A stretch of 64,000 nt of DNA from Diphasiastrum complanatum. Taxonomy: Eukaryota; Streptophyta; Lycopodiopsida; Lycopodiales; Lycopodiaceae. Both the position numbers and the translations under genes were made by a program. The number at the start of each line of letters is the position of its first letter. Position 1 is the stretch's first letter. Location: NCBI GenBank assembly GCA_029204225.1, contig CM055099.1:56703512-56767511 (forward strand). The letters are read 5' to 3'. Of the stretch, positions 32,181 to 43,827 are shown piece after piece. The notes below the pieces were generated by a model, which saw nothing but the letters and a program-made list of their open reading frames with translations, did not search any database and was not told the origin of the DNA.

Positions 32181-35100
32181 ATGGGATCAGTGGGAGCCTA
32201 CCTTCTAGAAGCTAGTGAGAGGTTAAATTCTACCAATTATGCAACTTGGAAAGTGAGGATGGAGTCACTAATGGTGCTCTAGCATCTTTATGAGTTTCTA
32301 ATAGATGATGAAGATGAACCTCTAGGTGCACAAGAATTAGTGAGATACAAGAAAAGGTCTAGGCTTGCACTTCACTGTATTAAGATGAATGTAAGCAATG
32401 ATCTTTTAAGGGAAGTATCATCATGTAAGAGTTCTAAAGAGGCTTGGGAATCTTTAAAATCTATCTATGAGTCTAGTAACACTACGAGGGTTCTCATGCT
32501 TAGGAACCAGATTCTACAAAGCATGAAGAGGAGTGATGAGAATGCACAAGATTATGTGCTAAGAATCAAGTCTCTTAATAGGGAGTTAGCTTCCATTGGA
32601 GAGAAGATTCAAGATAGTGAGCTTGTTCAGATTGTCCTAAATGGTCTAGGGAGTGGCTTTACAAATTTGGTCCAAAGCTTTGCAATCCAAGACACTTTGC
32701 CTACTATAGAAAAGCTACACAGTGTATTAGTAGCTGAAGAGTGTAGGATGTTGCATACCAATGCAAGAATGAATGCTATTTCTCTGCAGGATGGTGATGA
32801 GAAAGCTAATTTCTCATTTAAAAGCAAGAAGAAGACCAATGGCAAGAAGAAGCACTTCAAGGAGACCAAGGAGGAGGATGAGGCTTCAAGCTCAAAGGGC
32901 AAGATCAAAGACAAGTCCAAGTACAAATGTTTTTTCTGTGGAAAGAAAGGACATTTTGCATCAGAATGTCTCAAGAAGAAGAAGGCACAAGAGAGCAAAC
33001 AAAGCAACATTGCACATCAGGAGGAAGAGGAGGATGAAGAGTCATCCTTGATGGTTTCCAACAAACCACCATCATCCAAGAGCAACACCAATGATTCTTG
33101 GTGGATTGATAGTGGGGCAAGTTCCCACATGACATATCAAAAGGACATATTCTCCACCTTACTTTCTTACAATGACTTACATAGATCAATCTATACTGCA
33201 AGTAGTCAAGAATGTAAGATAAGTGGAATAGGAACAATTCCCTTGTATGTGGGATCATCCAAAAGGATGAATCTAGATAATGTTCTTTATGTTCCTAAGT
33301 TAACCAAGAATTTGCTTAGTGTTGGCCAGTTAATGGATAATGGCCTAGATGTACAATTTAAGCATGGAGTTTGTTCCATCCTTAGAAATGATGAATGTAT
33401 AGCCAAAGGCTTTAAGCAAGGTAGATTGTTTAAGCTTGATGCTAATATTGCAGTGGAGAGTGTTAACTTGGCAAAGGTGGAGCTATCAAAGGTGGAACTG
33501 TGGCACAAAAGGTTGGGCCACCCCAACTACAAAGCCATGGAATCTATGACTACAAAGGAGCTTGCAGTTGGACACCCCAAGCATTTGTCAAAGTGTGGGA
33601 AGAGATGTGAAGCATGCAGCCTCTCAAAGGCTCACAAGCTACCCTTCTCAAGATCTACATCAAGATCAAACTCTCCTCTTGAACTCATTTATTCGGATGT
33701 TCATAGTTTTTCACATGAGTCTAATGGTGGTGCCAAGTACTATGTAATCTTCATTGATGACTATTCTAGATTTTGTTGGATGTACCTCTTGTCTAGCAAA
33801 TCAATGGTGTTTGATTCTTTTGTAAAGTTCAAGACTTTGGTAGAAAATCAACTTAGTACCAAGATTAAGGTATTAAGGAGTGATAATGGAGGTGAATATG
33901 TCTCCAATAAGTTGATTGACTTTTGTATTTCTAATGGCATAAAGAGGGAGTTGTCATGTCCATACATCCCTCAACAAAATGGAGTGAGTGAGAGAAGAAA
34001 TAGATCTCTTTGTGAATGTGCTAAGGCCTTAAGTCTAGATGCTTCTCTATCCAAACCATTTTGGGGTGAAGCAATAACTTGTGCTAACTATTTGTGCAAT
34101 AGATTGCCAAACCAAGCCATTGGAGGAATCACACCATTTGAAGCTCTATTTGGAGAGAAGCCCAATCTCAAAGATCTCAAAGTTTTTGGATCCACTTGCT
34201 ATGTACACCAATCCTTGGATAAGAGAAGGAAGGATGATGCAACATCCATCAAAGGCATCTTTGTGGGATATGGTGAGAATAGCAAAGGTTATAGAGACTT
34301 CAATCCCATCACTAGCAAGGTGATAGTGAGTAGGGATGTTATTTTTGATGAAGGACATGCTTGTGATTTGGATGATAATGTTACTAATCATCTTGATCCC
34401 AAGGATCATGCTAGGATGGAGGAGGAGCTTCCAAGTGAAGAAGAACTTGAGGATCCACCTCAAGATGCAAGAACTCCAAGAACTCCAAGAAGATCTACAA
34501 GAGCAAGATCCGAGCCATTGAGGCTCACCTATGATGGTCAAGGTGATCAAAGGGAAGGCTCATCATCTTTCACATCTTACACCTTTCTTACTTCAATGTT
34601 AGATGAGCCAACATGCTATGAAGATGCTTGTAAGTCTAAAAGTTGGATGGATGCTATGCAAGTAGAGTATGATGCTCTTATTGAGAATCATACTTGGGAT
34701 CTTGTGGATCTTCCTCAAGGGAAGAAACCTCTTGATTGCAAGTGGGTGTTTAGATTGAAGTATAATCAATATGGATCAATAAGCAAGCATAAAGCTAGGC
34801 TTGTTGCCAAAGGTTTTTTACAAACCAAAGGCATTGACTATGACGAGACTTTTGCTCCTGTGGCTAAGCTTGTTACTATCAGGTTGATCATTAGTCTTGC
34901 TACACCCTTCAATTGGGAGCTATTCCAACTTGACTTCACAAATGCATTCCTCAATGGTTATTTGGAGGAAGAGATCTACATGAGGCAACCCGAGGGCTTC
35001 ATCAAGGCAAAGCATGAAGGAAAGGTGTGTTTTTTGAAGAAGAGCCTTTATGGGCTCAAGCAAGCACCTAGAGCATGGTACTCTAGACTAAACTCTTTTC

Positions 35101-36203
35101 TCATTTCCATAAATTTTGTAATGAGTGCCTATGATCCATCATTGTATATAAGTTTTCATGATGGCATGATCATTATTCTTGTTTTGTATGTAGATGACAT
35201 TATCTTGAGTGGTAATGATCTAGATGGAATTAGAAATGTAAAAATTGCTTTAGCAAAAGAGTTTAAGATGGTAGATCTCGGCCTATTGAGCTTCACTCTT
35301 GGAGTAGAGGTTATTAGAGGATGCGATTTTAGCTTCATTTGTCAATCTAAATATGCTACATCCATCCTAGATAGATTTGGAATGAAGAATTGTAAAGACA
35401 TTGAGACACCAATGGAGCAACATGTAAAAGCATCTATTGGTTGTGATGAAGCATCCTTTGAGGACATCACATTATATAGAAGGCTTATTGGCTCCTTGAT
35501 CTATTTAACTATAACTAGACCTGATCTTAGTTATAGTGTTGGAAACTTAAGCCAATTCATGCAAAGTCCTCTAGTTTCACATTGGAAGATGGCCAAAAGA
35601 GTTCTTAGATACATTTCATTCACTAAGAATTTTGGTATTTTGTATAGAGGAACTAATCTTGGCTTAAGAGCCTATAGTGACTCAGATTTTGCAGGTGACA
35701 AAGTGGATAGAAGATCAACAAGTGCCTTTGCCACCTTTCTATGTGATGGAGTAGTATCATGGCTTTCCAAAAAGCAAGGTACCATCTCCCTATCTTCCAC
35801 AGAATCCGAATACAAGGCCTTGACATCAACATGCAAGGAGGTCTTGTGGCTCAAAAGGCTATTGGTGGAGCTTCATGTCATGGAGGAGGAGATCCCTATC
35901 ATCTATTGTGACAACCAATCAGCCCAATCACTTGCAACTAATCCTACATTCCATGCAAGGAGCAAACACATCGAAATTGCTCATCATTTCGTGAGGGAAA
36001 AAGTGCAAGCTAAAGAGATCAAGCTCCAACACGTGCCATCATCAAGTTGCTTGGCTGATTTGTTTACTAAACCTTTACCTAAAGATTCATTTGTCAAGCT
36101 TAGATCTTCAATTGGAGTTATTGATAAAAGCATTGTGATCTCCAAGGCTAGATTTGAGGAGGAGTGTGAAAAATTGCCTACATTGGCAAATCTAGCCATG
36201 TAG
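32181..36203 (+). pseudogene. Copia gag-pol polyprotein of B1, one nonsense codon
   Basis: 1340 codons from ATG at 32181 (MGSVGAYLLEASERL), with TAG at 32280-32282 (codon 34) where B2 has CAG. Beyond it the frame is open for 1307 codons. Visible domains: zinc knuckle CFFCGKKGHFASEC, protease WWIDSGASSHMT, integrase core (YSDVHSF, LRSDNGGEY, PQQNGVSERRNRS), reverse transcriptase LYVDDIILSG, RNase H (YSDSDFAGD, STESEYKAL, YCDNQSAQ). All catalytic residues are present. A D-to-Y change in KYNQYGSISKHKARL is unusual (Asp in A, B2 and C). Translation runs through the polypurine tract and 13 codons into the 3' LTR. An alternative in-frame GTG at 32340 follows the stop, but no good start is evident. 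It may still be supplied in trans. Confidence 0.93.
36151..36164 (+). promoter_or_regulatory. Polypurine tract of B1
   Basis: GATTTGAGGAGGAG directly before TGTGAA. The same tract is in B2 (61542-61555) and, as GATTTTGAGGAGGAG, in C (49820-49834). Confidence 0.88.
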
Positions 36204-36855
36204 AATATTGTACATTTTGTCAATATTGTTTGTTGGTTACTTGAATGGCCAAAGTGCCACTTGTACATACACACCTAAAGTAGGTTACCACGAGTCAAGA
36301 GGAGTGGTTGTGTCTATCTGGTAGTGATTCCTACTTTGTAGGATCTAGACCATGATTTATGATGAGATTTGTACCTACCATGCACCTACCAAGCATGACT
36401 CTTGGATCTAGACTAGGGTTTTCACATTAGGGCAAGAAAGTGGAGTCTACTTCCTTATTACATGCTGGATTTTCACCTAACTTTGCAAAGGAAGTGTGTT
36501 TTACTATGTATTTCCATTCTCCATAGTGAGAAGATAGAAACGTTTTGGAGCCTCAAGGAGAAACTCGAGTTTCCTCTCATTGTATGGTGATTACTCTATT
36601 TTTTCAATGAAACCCAGCTTTGGCACTTTGTAAACACTGTCTACAGGCCGTACTACAGCCTTATTTCCACACGTGTGGAGTTGGATTAGACTATTTGATC
36701 AATGCTTTGATTGTCTCTACTTGTTTCCTATCAAGCTGCTAAACTAGATCTTGTTTTCTGATGACTAGTTTTTGATAGATTGTTTAACAAGCATACAATC
36801 ACCTTCTGGATCATTCAAAGATCCATTTATGGTCCTTAGTACTGTATTTTTCACA
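36165..36855 (+). repeat. 3' LTR of B1
   Basis: 691 bp, six differences from the 5' LTR by eye. Followed by AACTA at 36856-36860. Confidence 0.96.
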
Positions 36856-36892
36856 AACTATTTAGCTTGATGGAAAGTGGTTGAGGGGGCAC
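36856..36892 (+). other. 3' internal end and polypurine tract of element H
   Basis: TSD AACTA then a short coding-like remnant and GTGGTTGAGGGGGCAC directly before an LTR start. The same sequence follows element B2 (62247-62283). Confidence 0.7.
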
Positions 36893-37486
36893 TGTTAAAA
36901 TGGAAAAATAATCCATCTTGACTCTAGGCTTGATACAAATATTGTACCATGCAAGTATGTTATTCATAAATGCAAAATGTCAAGTTTGTCCTAGATAGAA
37001 CTCGAGCTACATGGATATGTCATATCTAGAATGATGAGTACAACTTGCATATAGTTTGTAGACATAGAATTAGCAAAATTGTGCTTGTAGAAACTCGTGG
37101 CAATTCACATGCATTAATTGTAAGTGATCCATAGTGACATGCAAGGCATGCACAAAGTGCAATGAACACATGCATGATGATTTGTACATTTCTAGTTAGA
37201 ACTAGGACACTTGGAAAAAGTTGATAGAGTTTCATGCATGAGAAGTGACAAATGTCACATAGACTCTAGATGTCGTTTAATGATGGATGGATGTGGTTCT
37301 ACCTCGAGCTACCTCAAACTCCATAAATATGTGTAGCTCTCCTCGTAATCAATGATGAAGAACCAAAGCTTTGTATCTATCTCATGCCATTTTGGATCCA
37401 AACAATTTTTGCTTGTTATCTCTCTATCTTTCTCTCTCTAACTCGTGTTGAGGCTAATGCTAATACACTGATATCTTGTACTTTTG
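36893..37486 (+). mobile_element. 3' LTR of element H, truncated
   Basis: Begins TGTTAAAATGGAAAAATAAT and matches, in reverse, the complete H LTR at 20224-21010. It stops after GATATCTTGTACTTTTGC, where G-like sequence starts. It is duplicated at 62284-62871. Confidence 0.75.
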
Positions 37487-38039
37487 CTCATTATTGATTG
37501 TAGGGTCAAAGATCTTGCGTAGTATAGCCCTCCCGCCTGTCAACAAGAGTTAGATCACTGGATAGGTACCTAACTATGCATAGATGCTATTTCTAGTTAG
37601 TTTCCTACTTTGGCCCTTAACTCTACTCACCACTAACACTACTCTCCTTTATCTGTACTCCTCTACACTAACATTTATCATGATTTGGGTGAAGGGAAGG
37701 GATAGAAAAGAAGAGATTGAGAAGAGAAGAGAGAAAGAGAGAGAGATAGAGAGTGAGGGTGGAGGTTAGCTCATATGCTCCTTATGCTTGCTAATGGAAA
37801 AAGATTCACTATGGCAAACAATAAGCATGAGAATAGAAAGCAATGGAAAACACAATCAAAAGCATTAGCAAGTAGTGAATAGCAAATGATGATGCTTTTC
37901 TTTAAGTAGTGGTAGAGTTTCCTCCTCCTTATTAAGCATGAAAATAGTGTACAAATGGTGCCTTTTTATAAAATGGGGAAGGCCCTTGCCCCTCAATTCT
38001 ATTGGCTAATATTCGCAATGATCCTATCCATTCATCTTG
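37487..38039 (-). mobile_element. LTR G-like fragment, copy 4
   Basis: A purine-rich GA region (37700-37750) is followed by GTACAAATGGTGCC, TTTTTATAAAATGGGG and CCTTGCCCCTCAATTCTATTGG, in the same order as in G copies at 54080-54150 and, reversed, at 23960-24020. It is cut off by the start of B3 at 38040. Confidence 0.55.
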
Positions 38040-38348
38040 TGTGAAAAATTGCCTACATTGGCAAATCTAGCCATGTACCTACATTGGCAAATCTAGCCAT
38101 GTAGAATATTGTACATTTTGTCAATATTGTTTGTTGGTTACTTGAATGGCCAAAGTGCCACTTGTACATACACACCTAAAGTAGGTTACCACGAGTCAAG
38201 AGGAGTGGTTGTGTCTATTTGGTAGTGATTCCTACTTTGTAGAATCTAGACCATGATTTATGATGAGATTTGTACCTACCATGCACCTACCAAGCATGAC
38301 TCTTGGATCTAGGCTAGGGTTTTCACATTACGGCAAGAAAGTGGAGTC
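38040..38348 (+). repeat. Partial 5' LTR of rearranged element B3
   Basis: Starts TGTGAAAAATTGCC like other B LTRs but carries a 26-bp tandem duplication near its start (CCTACATTGGCAAATCTAGC plus six bases, about 38051-38103). It ends at GTGGAGTC, joining leader sequence (ATCCAGGTTTTGG). About 510 bp, including the rest of the LTR and the primer site, are deleted. Confidence 0.9.
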
Positions 38349-38876
38349 ACATCCAGGTTTTGGTGAGGGGATTTGATCCCAAACTTTTTCAGGATCAAAA
38401 TCCGTACTGTTTACACGTGTGGGCATCTCTGAACCAGCATTTAATAACCCATATTCATTGGATCATAGAAAATTCATCTGGTGTCAGTTTGATGTAATTT
38501 TTGGTGCAAATCCTAGGATAAGCTATCAAGATTACTTGCCATTCATTAGTTTTGAATTTGTTTCATGAAAACTGATTAATCTAGGCTGATTTCAGACCTT
38601 CTTAAAGTGGAAACCAGGTCTTGAAAGTACAAAGTGAATGAGAGAGATAGAGTCAATTTTTGTCCAAGAATAGCCAAGATTGGCAAGATTTGCTTGAGTG
38701 TAGTTTTCATCTCATCTTATCTTCATTCCAGCTTGTGAGGGAGTGATAAACTGTGATTACAAATCCATCTATTGGATTAGAAGTCAACATTTGAGTGAAA
38801 CACTGCAAGTTAGAAACCTTTGTGAGTTTCAGGTACAAACAAATCTATATCTTGTGTGTAGAATCTTGCTTGTAAG

Positions 38877-40114
38877 ATGGGATCAGTGGGAGCCTACCTT
38901 CTAGAAGCTAGTGAGAGGTTAAATTCTACCAATTATGCTATTTGGAAAGTCAAGATGGAGTCACTAATGGTGCTCCAGGATCTTTACGAGTTTCTAATAG
39001 ATGATGAAGATGAACCTCTAGGTGCATAGGAATTAGTGAGATACAAGAAGAGGTCTAGGCTTGCACTTCACTGTATTAAGATGAATGTAAGCAATGATCT
39101 TTTAAGGGAAGTATCATCATGTAAGAGTGCTAAAGAGGCTTGGGAATCTTTATAATCTATCTATGAGTCTAGTAACACTTCGAGGGTTCTCATGCTTAGG
39201 AATCAGATTCTACAAAGCATGAAGAGGAGTGATGAGAGTGCACAAGATTATGTGCTAAGAATCAAGTCTCTTAATAGAGAGTTAGCTTCCATTGGAGAGA
39301 AGATTCAAGATAGTGAGCTTGTTCAGATTGTCCTAAATGGTCTAGGGAGTGGCTTTACAAATTTGGTCCAAAGCTTTGCAATCCAAGACACTTTGCCTAC
39401 TATAGAAAAGCTACACAGTGTATTAGCAGTTGAAGAGTGTAGGATGTTGCATACCAATGCAAGAATGAATGCTATTTCTCTGCAGGATGGTGATGAGAAA
39501 GCTAATTTTTCATTCAAAAGCAAGAAGAAGACCAATGGCAAGAAGAAGCACTTCAAGGAGACCAAGGAGGAGGATGAGGCTTCAAGCTCAAAGGGCAATA
39601 TCAATGACAAGTCCAAGTACAAATGTTTTTTCTGTGTAAAGAAAGGACATTTTGCATCAGAATGTCTCAAGAAGAAGAAGGCACAAGAGAGCAAACAAAG
39701 CAACATTGCACATCAGGAGGAAGAGGAGGATGAAGGGTCATCCTTGATGGTTTCCAACAGACCACCATCATCCAAGAGCAACACCAATGATTCTTGGTGG
39801 ATTGATAGTGGGGCAAGTTCCCACATGACATATCAAAAGGACATATTCTCCACCTTACTTTCTTACAATGACTTACATAGATCAATCTATACTGCAAGTA
39901 GTCAAGAATGTAAGATAAGTGGAATAGGAACAATTCCCTTGTATGTGGGATCATCCAAAAGGATGAATCTTGATAATGTTCTCTATGTTCCTAAGTTAAC
40001 CAAGAATTTGCTTAGTGTTGGCCAGTTAATGGATAATGGCCTAGATGTACAATTTAAGCATGGAGTTTGTTCCATCCTTAGAAATGATGAATGTATAGCC
40101 AAAGGCTTTAAGCA
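38877..40114 (+). pseudogene. B3 gag and protease, with two stops
   Basis: Starts ATGGGATCAGTGGGAGCC. Stops: TAG at 39027-39029 (CAA in B2) and TAA at 39153-39155 (AAA in B2). After this the frame is open to the break. Zinc knuckle reads CFFCVKKGHFASEC (Gly to Val). The protease active site DSGASSHM is intact. The frame stops matching B at AKGFKQ (40114), where an inverted pol segment begins. The GAG_pre-integrase region and the start of integrase are missing here and nowhere else present in B3. Confidence 0.92.
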
Positions 40115-41596
40115 AATGAAGTTAAAATCACATCCTCTAATAACCTCTATTCCAAGAATGAAGCTCAACAGGACAAGATCTACCATCTTAAACTCTTTTG
40201 CTAAAGCAATTTTTACATCTCTAATTCCATCTAGATCATTACCGCTCAAGATAATGTCATCTACATACAAAACAAGAATAATGATCATGTCATCATGAAA
40301 ACTTATATACAATAATGGATCATAGGCACTCATTACAAAATTTATGGAAATGAGAAAAGAGTTTAGCCTAGAGTACCATGCTCTAGGTGCCTGCTTGAGC
40401 CCACAAAGGCTCTTCTTCAAAAAGCACACCTTTCCTTCAGGCTTTGCCTTGATGAAGCCCTCGGGTTGCCTCATGTAGATCTCTTCCTCCAAATAACCAT
40501 TGAGGAATGCATTTGTGATAGCTCCCAATTGAAGGTTGTAGCAAGACTAATGATCAACCTGATAGTAACAAGCTTAGCCACAGGAGCAAAAGTCTCATCA
40601 TAATCAATGCCTTTGGTTTGTAAAAAACCTTTGGCAACAAGCCTAGCTTTATGCTTGCTTATTGATCCATCTTGATTATACTTCAATCTAAACACCCACT
40701 TGCAATAAAAAGGTTTCTTCCCTTGAGGAAGATCCACAAGATCCCAAGTATGATTCTCAATAAGAGCATCATACTCTACTTGCATAGCATCCATCCAACT
40801 TTTAGACTTACAAGCATCTTCATAGCATGTTGGCTCATCTAACATTGAAGTAAGAATGGTGTAAGATGTGAAAGATGATGAGCCTTCCCTTTGATCACCT
40901 TGACCATCATAGGTGAGCCTCAATGGCTCGGATCTTGCCCTTGTAGATCTTCTTGGAGTTCTTGGAGTTCTTGCATCTTGAGGTGGATCCTCAAGTTCTT
41001 CTTCACTTGGAAGCTCCTCCTCCATCCTAGCATGATCCTTGGCATCAAGATGATTAGTAGCATTATCATCCAAATCACAAGCATGTCCTTCATTAGAAAT
41101 AACATCCCTACTCACTATCACCTTGCTAGTGATGGGATTGAAGACTCTATAACCTTTGCTATTGTCACCATATCCCACAAAGATGCCTTTGATGGATGTT
41201 GCATCATCCTTCCTTCTCTTATCCAAGGATTGGTGTACATAGCAAGTGGATCCAAAAACTTTGAGATCCTTGAGATTGGGCTTCTCTCTAAATAGAGCTT
41301 CAAATGGTGTGATTCCTCCAATGGCTTGGTTTGCCAATCTATTGCACAAATAGTTAGCACAAGTTATTGCTTCACCCCAAAATGGTTTGGATAGAGAAGC
41401 ATCTAGCCTTAAGGCCTTAGCACACTCACAAAGAGATCTATTTCTTCTCTCACTCACTCCATTTTGTTGAGGGGTGTATGGACATGACAACTCTCTCTTT
41501 ATGCCATTAGAACCACAAAAGTCAATCAACTTATTGGAGATATATTCACCTCCATTATTACTCCTTAATACCTTAATCTTGGTACTAAGTTGATTT
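40115..41596 (-). pseudogene. B3 inverted integrase and RT segment
   Basis: The minus strand matches B1 33848-35339: integrase from the second catalytic acid (LRSNNGGEY; Asp to Asn) through PQQNGVSERRNRS, the linker, and RT to just past the LYVDDIILSG region (read near 40235-40265). The frame breaks once around 40500-40540, where a few bases differ from B1 (MGAITNAFLNGY versus LDFTNAFLNGY). The segment does not overlap the forward gag-protease part, so this is an inversion rather than a second element. At 41597 it changes directly to element J sequence. Confidence 0.92.
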
Positions 41597-43827
41597 AAGT
41601 CCCGGGCGTAAGTGGCTGCCGCGCGGATTGTTGGATGAGGGCAATTGATGTATTGGTTGGCGAATGTGGTGAGAGCCCTTATGGCGTCTAAATCCATAGT
41701 CCACCCATATTCTGATGGTATTACCGGCCAATTAAATTTTTGAAGTGTGATCTTGTCCAGAGGGGTGCCACATTTTGCCCATTTGGATCTTCATGTACAT
41801 GTGGCAGGAAGTGCACGTTCACCCGTAATTGTTGTGGACTCATCATGTAGGTCCTGATGGCCATATGATCACTTTAGAACAACTGCTGATGCCACTTTGG
41901 TTGTGGTTGGAGGGTGGGTAATGCTTGCAGTTCTTTTCCCTGGATGGTCTGAGCTGAAAATGATATCTGCCAGCCGTCTCTTGATGACTCGTGGGGATAC
42001 TTTGATAGAAATTTGTTTATTTTCTCCTCCACGGACTTCGGTCTTTGGTCTTCGGAAGGCCCGGTTGACAGATATCGTGCACGAACCTCTGGATGATGTA
42101 GCTTGGCTCTGGTTGGTATCTGCACCTTGGCCCTGGTCTCGCGTCTCAGTAGCCGTATCCGTCTGCCCTTGGTCTTGGCCTTCCGATCCTTGATCTTGGT
42201 GAAATCCCCCTGCTACCTGTTGGCTTTGGTCTTGGCTGGTACTGGCATGTGCAACGTCAAAAGTTGGTGGTGTTGGAACTACCACGGGGGTGGGCTGGGC
42301 CTTCGTGTCCATGAATTTTTGGCATGCCTTTAGGGCTTGCGAGCTCGTGAGTTGCGCTTGTCTGATATTTGTTGAACTCTACCTGGTAGTTGTTTAAGGT
42401 TTGGCTATAAACCTGCACCTGACGCCGAAGAAGATTCATTTCTGATTGAGAAAGCGGCCTTGAGTCTGGTGTAGGTTGAGCTAACCAGATGAGCTTTTCT
42501 TCTTGTAAGAAATTGACCTCTGCCCCCAGGCATGTATTTTCTGTGTCCAAAAGGTTTAGTTGCGCCTGGATGGAAGCAAGCCATTGGGATGCTTCAGATT
42601 GAAGCTCCCGCACCTTTTTGGAGGCCTCAATCAATGCTTTGGAGAGGCTTTGGATATAGTTGTTGAGGCCCTCCTCCTTCTGCTGTAGCTTGGCAATCTC
42701 CTGGTGCCCTTCTAGTTCATGTTGTTAAGCCAAAATCAGCTCTTGCTACAGCTTGGTGCGGTCTGCTCGCAATTGTGTGTTACTCATTGCCAGGTGTAGT
42801 ACCCTGCTTTCTAGAATGGCTTTGGCCGGAAGTGGGGATGGACATAGAAACAGATGTGGATCGAACAGGAAGAGAGGTAGCGACAACAAAGATCGGAGTG
42901 GGGGGTTGCATGGAAGAAGAAGTGGTGGTGGTTGATGGAGTGGTTAGTGCGGTAGTGGAGGCATGTCTTCAGGTAGCAGGTGGAGATGTGGATGTAGAGG
43001 CAGTGCCACGCATTCGTTTGCTGGCCGTTGTGTTAATAACTGCAGGTTGGGAGGAGGTGGATGCTTGAGATAGCGGATAAAGGTTAGTGTGTGGCACAAG
43101 AGTAGACAGAAGGGATGAGCATTGAAAACCGTGCACTTTTGTCTCAAGAAGTGCGTAGGCAAAGTTACACAACAGGGGGCCTGCTGCAATATGCTCACGG
43201 TTGTTGGGTTTGGTGGAGTTGGCTAATTCATGAATAAGGAAGCTATGCAAGTCGTATGGCACAACTGAAGGGCTAGGGAATTCCAAAAAGGATTCCACTA
43301 TCTGACTCAGCAGCTTAGACTGGATTTTGTCCTTGCAAAATGTTGAAATAACCAGAAAGTTATTCAATAGATGCGCAGCCGTCTGAATGACAGTTTCCAT
43401 GATAGCATCTCTCAGGTAACCATTGTTAGTCTGGATTGGGATTTCTGGTGCAGTTTGGGTAACGAATGGTTTGATCAGAGTTTTGACGTGGCGATGGGAG
43501 ATGGGTTGATGATCACCGGACATAATGCCAATGGTGACCATTAAGTCTACGTTAATCCTGACCTTGTACGTTGGTACCTTGGTACAGGAAATGGAAACAA
43601 GTCTTTTTCTCGTCCTAGGTGGCGTAAGCATGTAGGGCGAGGCCCATGTTAATCTCAGAATGAAAAAGCCCCGGGTAAAAACCCATTGCTTCCAGAAGTG
43701 GGCCGGCTGTCTGCAGCCATGGTTGGATCAGAGCGTCAGAGGGTAAAGGCCAAATTTGTGTGGCCTCATGGATGTCACGCTGGATCACCTGTTTGGTGCC
43801 AGATTCTTCAGAGGGTGAGGAGGCCAT
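41597..43827 (-). pseudogene. Element J long frame: globular N-terminus, coiled coil, Gln/Pro-rich, basic
   Basis: About 740 codons read on the minus strand in several frames, from ATG at 43825-43827. In order: MASSPSEESGTK and a mostly helical region (about 43790-43130), a Ser/Thr/Pro-rich link with TASKRMRGTA, a coiled coil of about 110 residues (about 42815-42490; ELEGHQEIAKLQQKEE, SKALIEASKKVRELQSEA), a Pro/Gln/Asp-rich stretch (SQDQSQQVAGG, 42260-42110), a basic segment (RVIKRRLADI, 41960-42060) and an end with FNWPVIPSEYGW and a TTFANQYINC motif. Frame shifts occur near 43620, 42960, 42350 and 41800, and two stops lie in the coiled coil. No zinc knuckle or enzyme motif is visible. I do not recognise it. 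It could be a gag-like protein, or an extra protein of a Ty3/gypsy element. Confidence 0.55.

Larger units (their letters stand above)
30860..36855 (+). mobile_element. Ty1/copia retrotransposon B1, nearly intact
   Basis: A 5996-bp element: LTRs at 30860-31550 and 36165-36855 (691 bp each), primer site at 31551, gag-pol at 32181-36203, polypurine tract at 36151-36164, TSD AACTA. The LTRs differ at six sites by eye (about 0.9%). One nonsense codon in gag is the only clear disabling mutation. It lies inside element H, 37 bp before the H 3' LTR. Confidence 0.96.

Noticed and set aside
32627-33258. Minus-strand open frames across gag-protease of B1 (repeated in B2 and B3)
   Set aside because: They recur only because the elements are copies. 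They are antisense shadows with no recognisable motif.
40115-41596. A separate minus-strand B element
   Set aside because: The segment has no LTR, leader or gag of its own and complements, without overlap, the forward part of B3; an inversion explains it better.
42753-43068. Plus-strand Gly/Val-rich frames over the J region
   Set aside because: The opposite strand has a more convincing protein (coiled coil and helical domain); these lack any motif.
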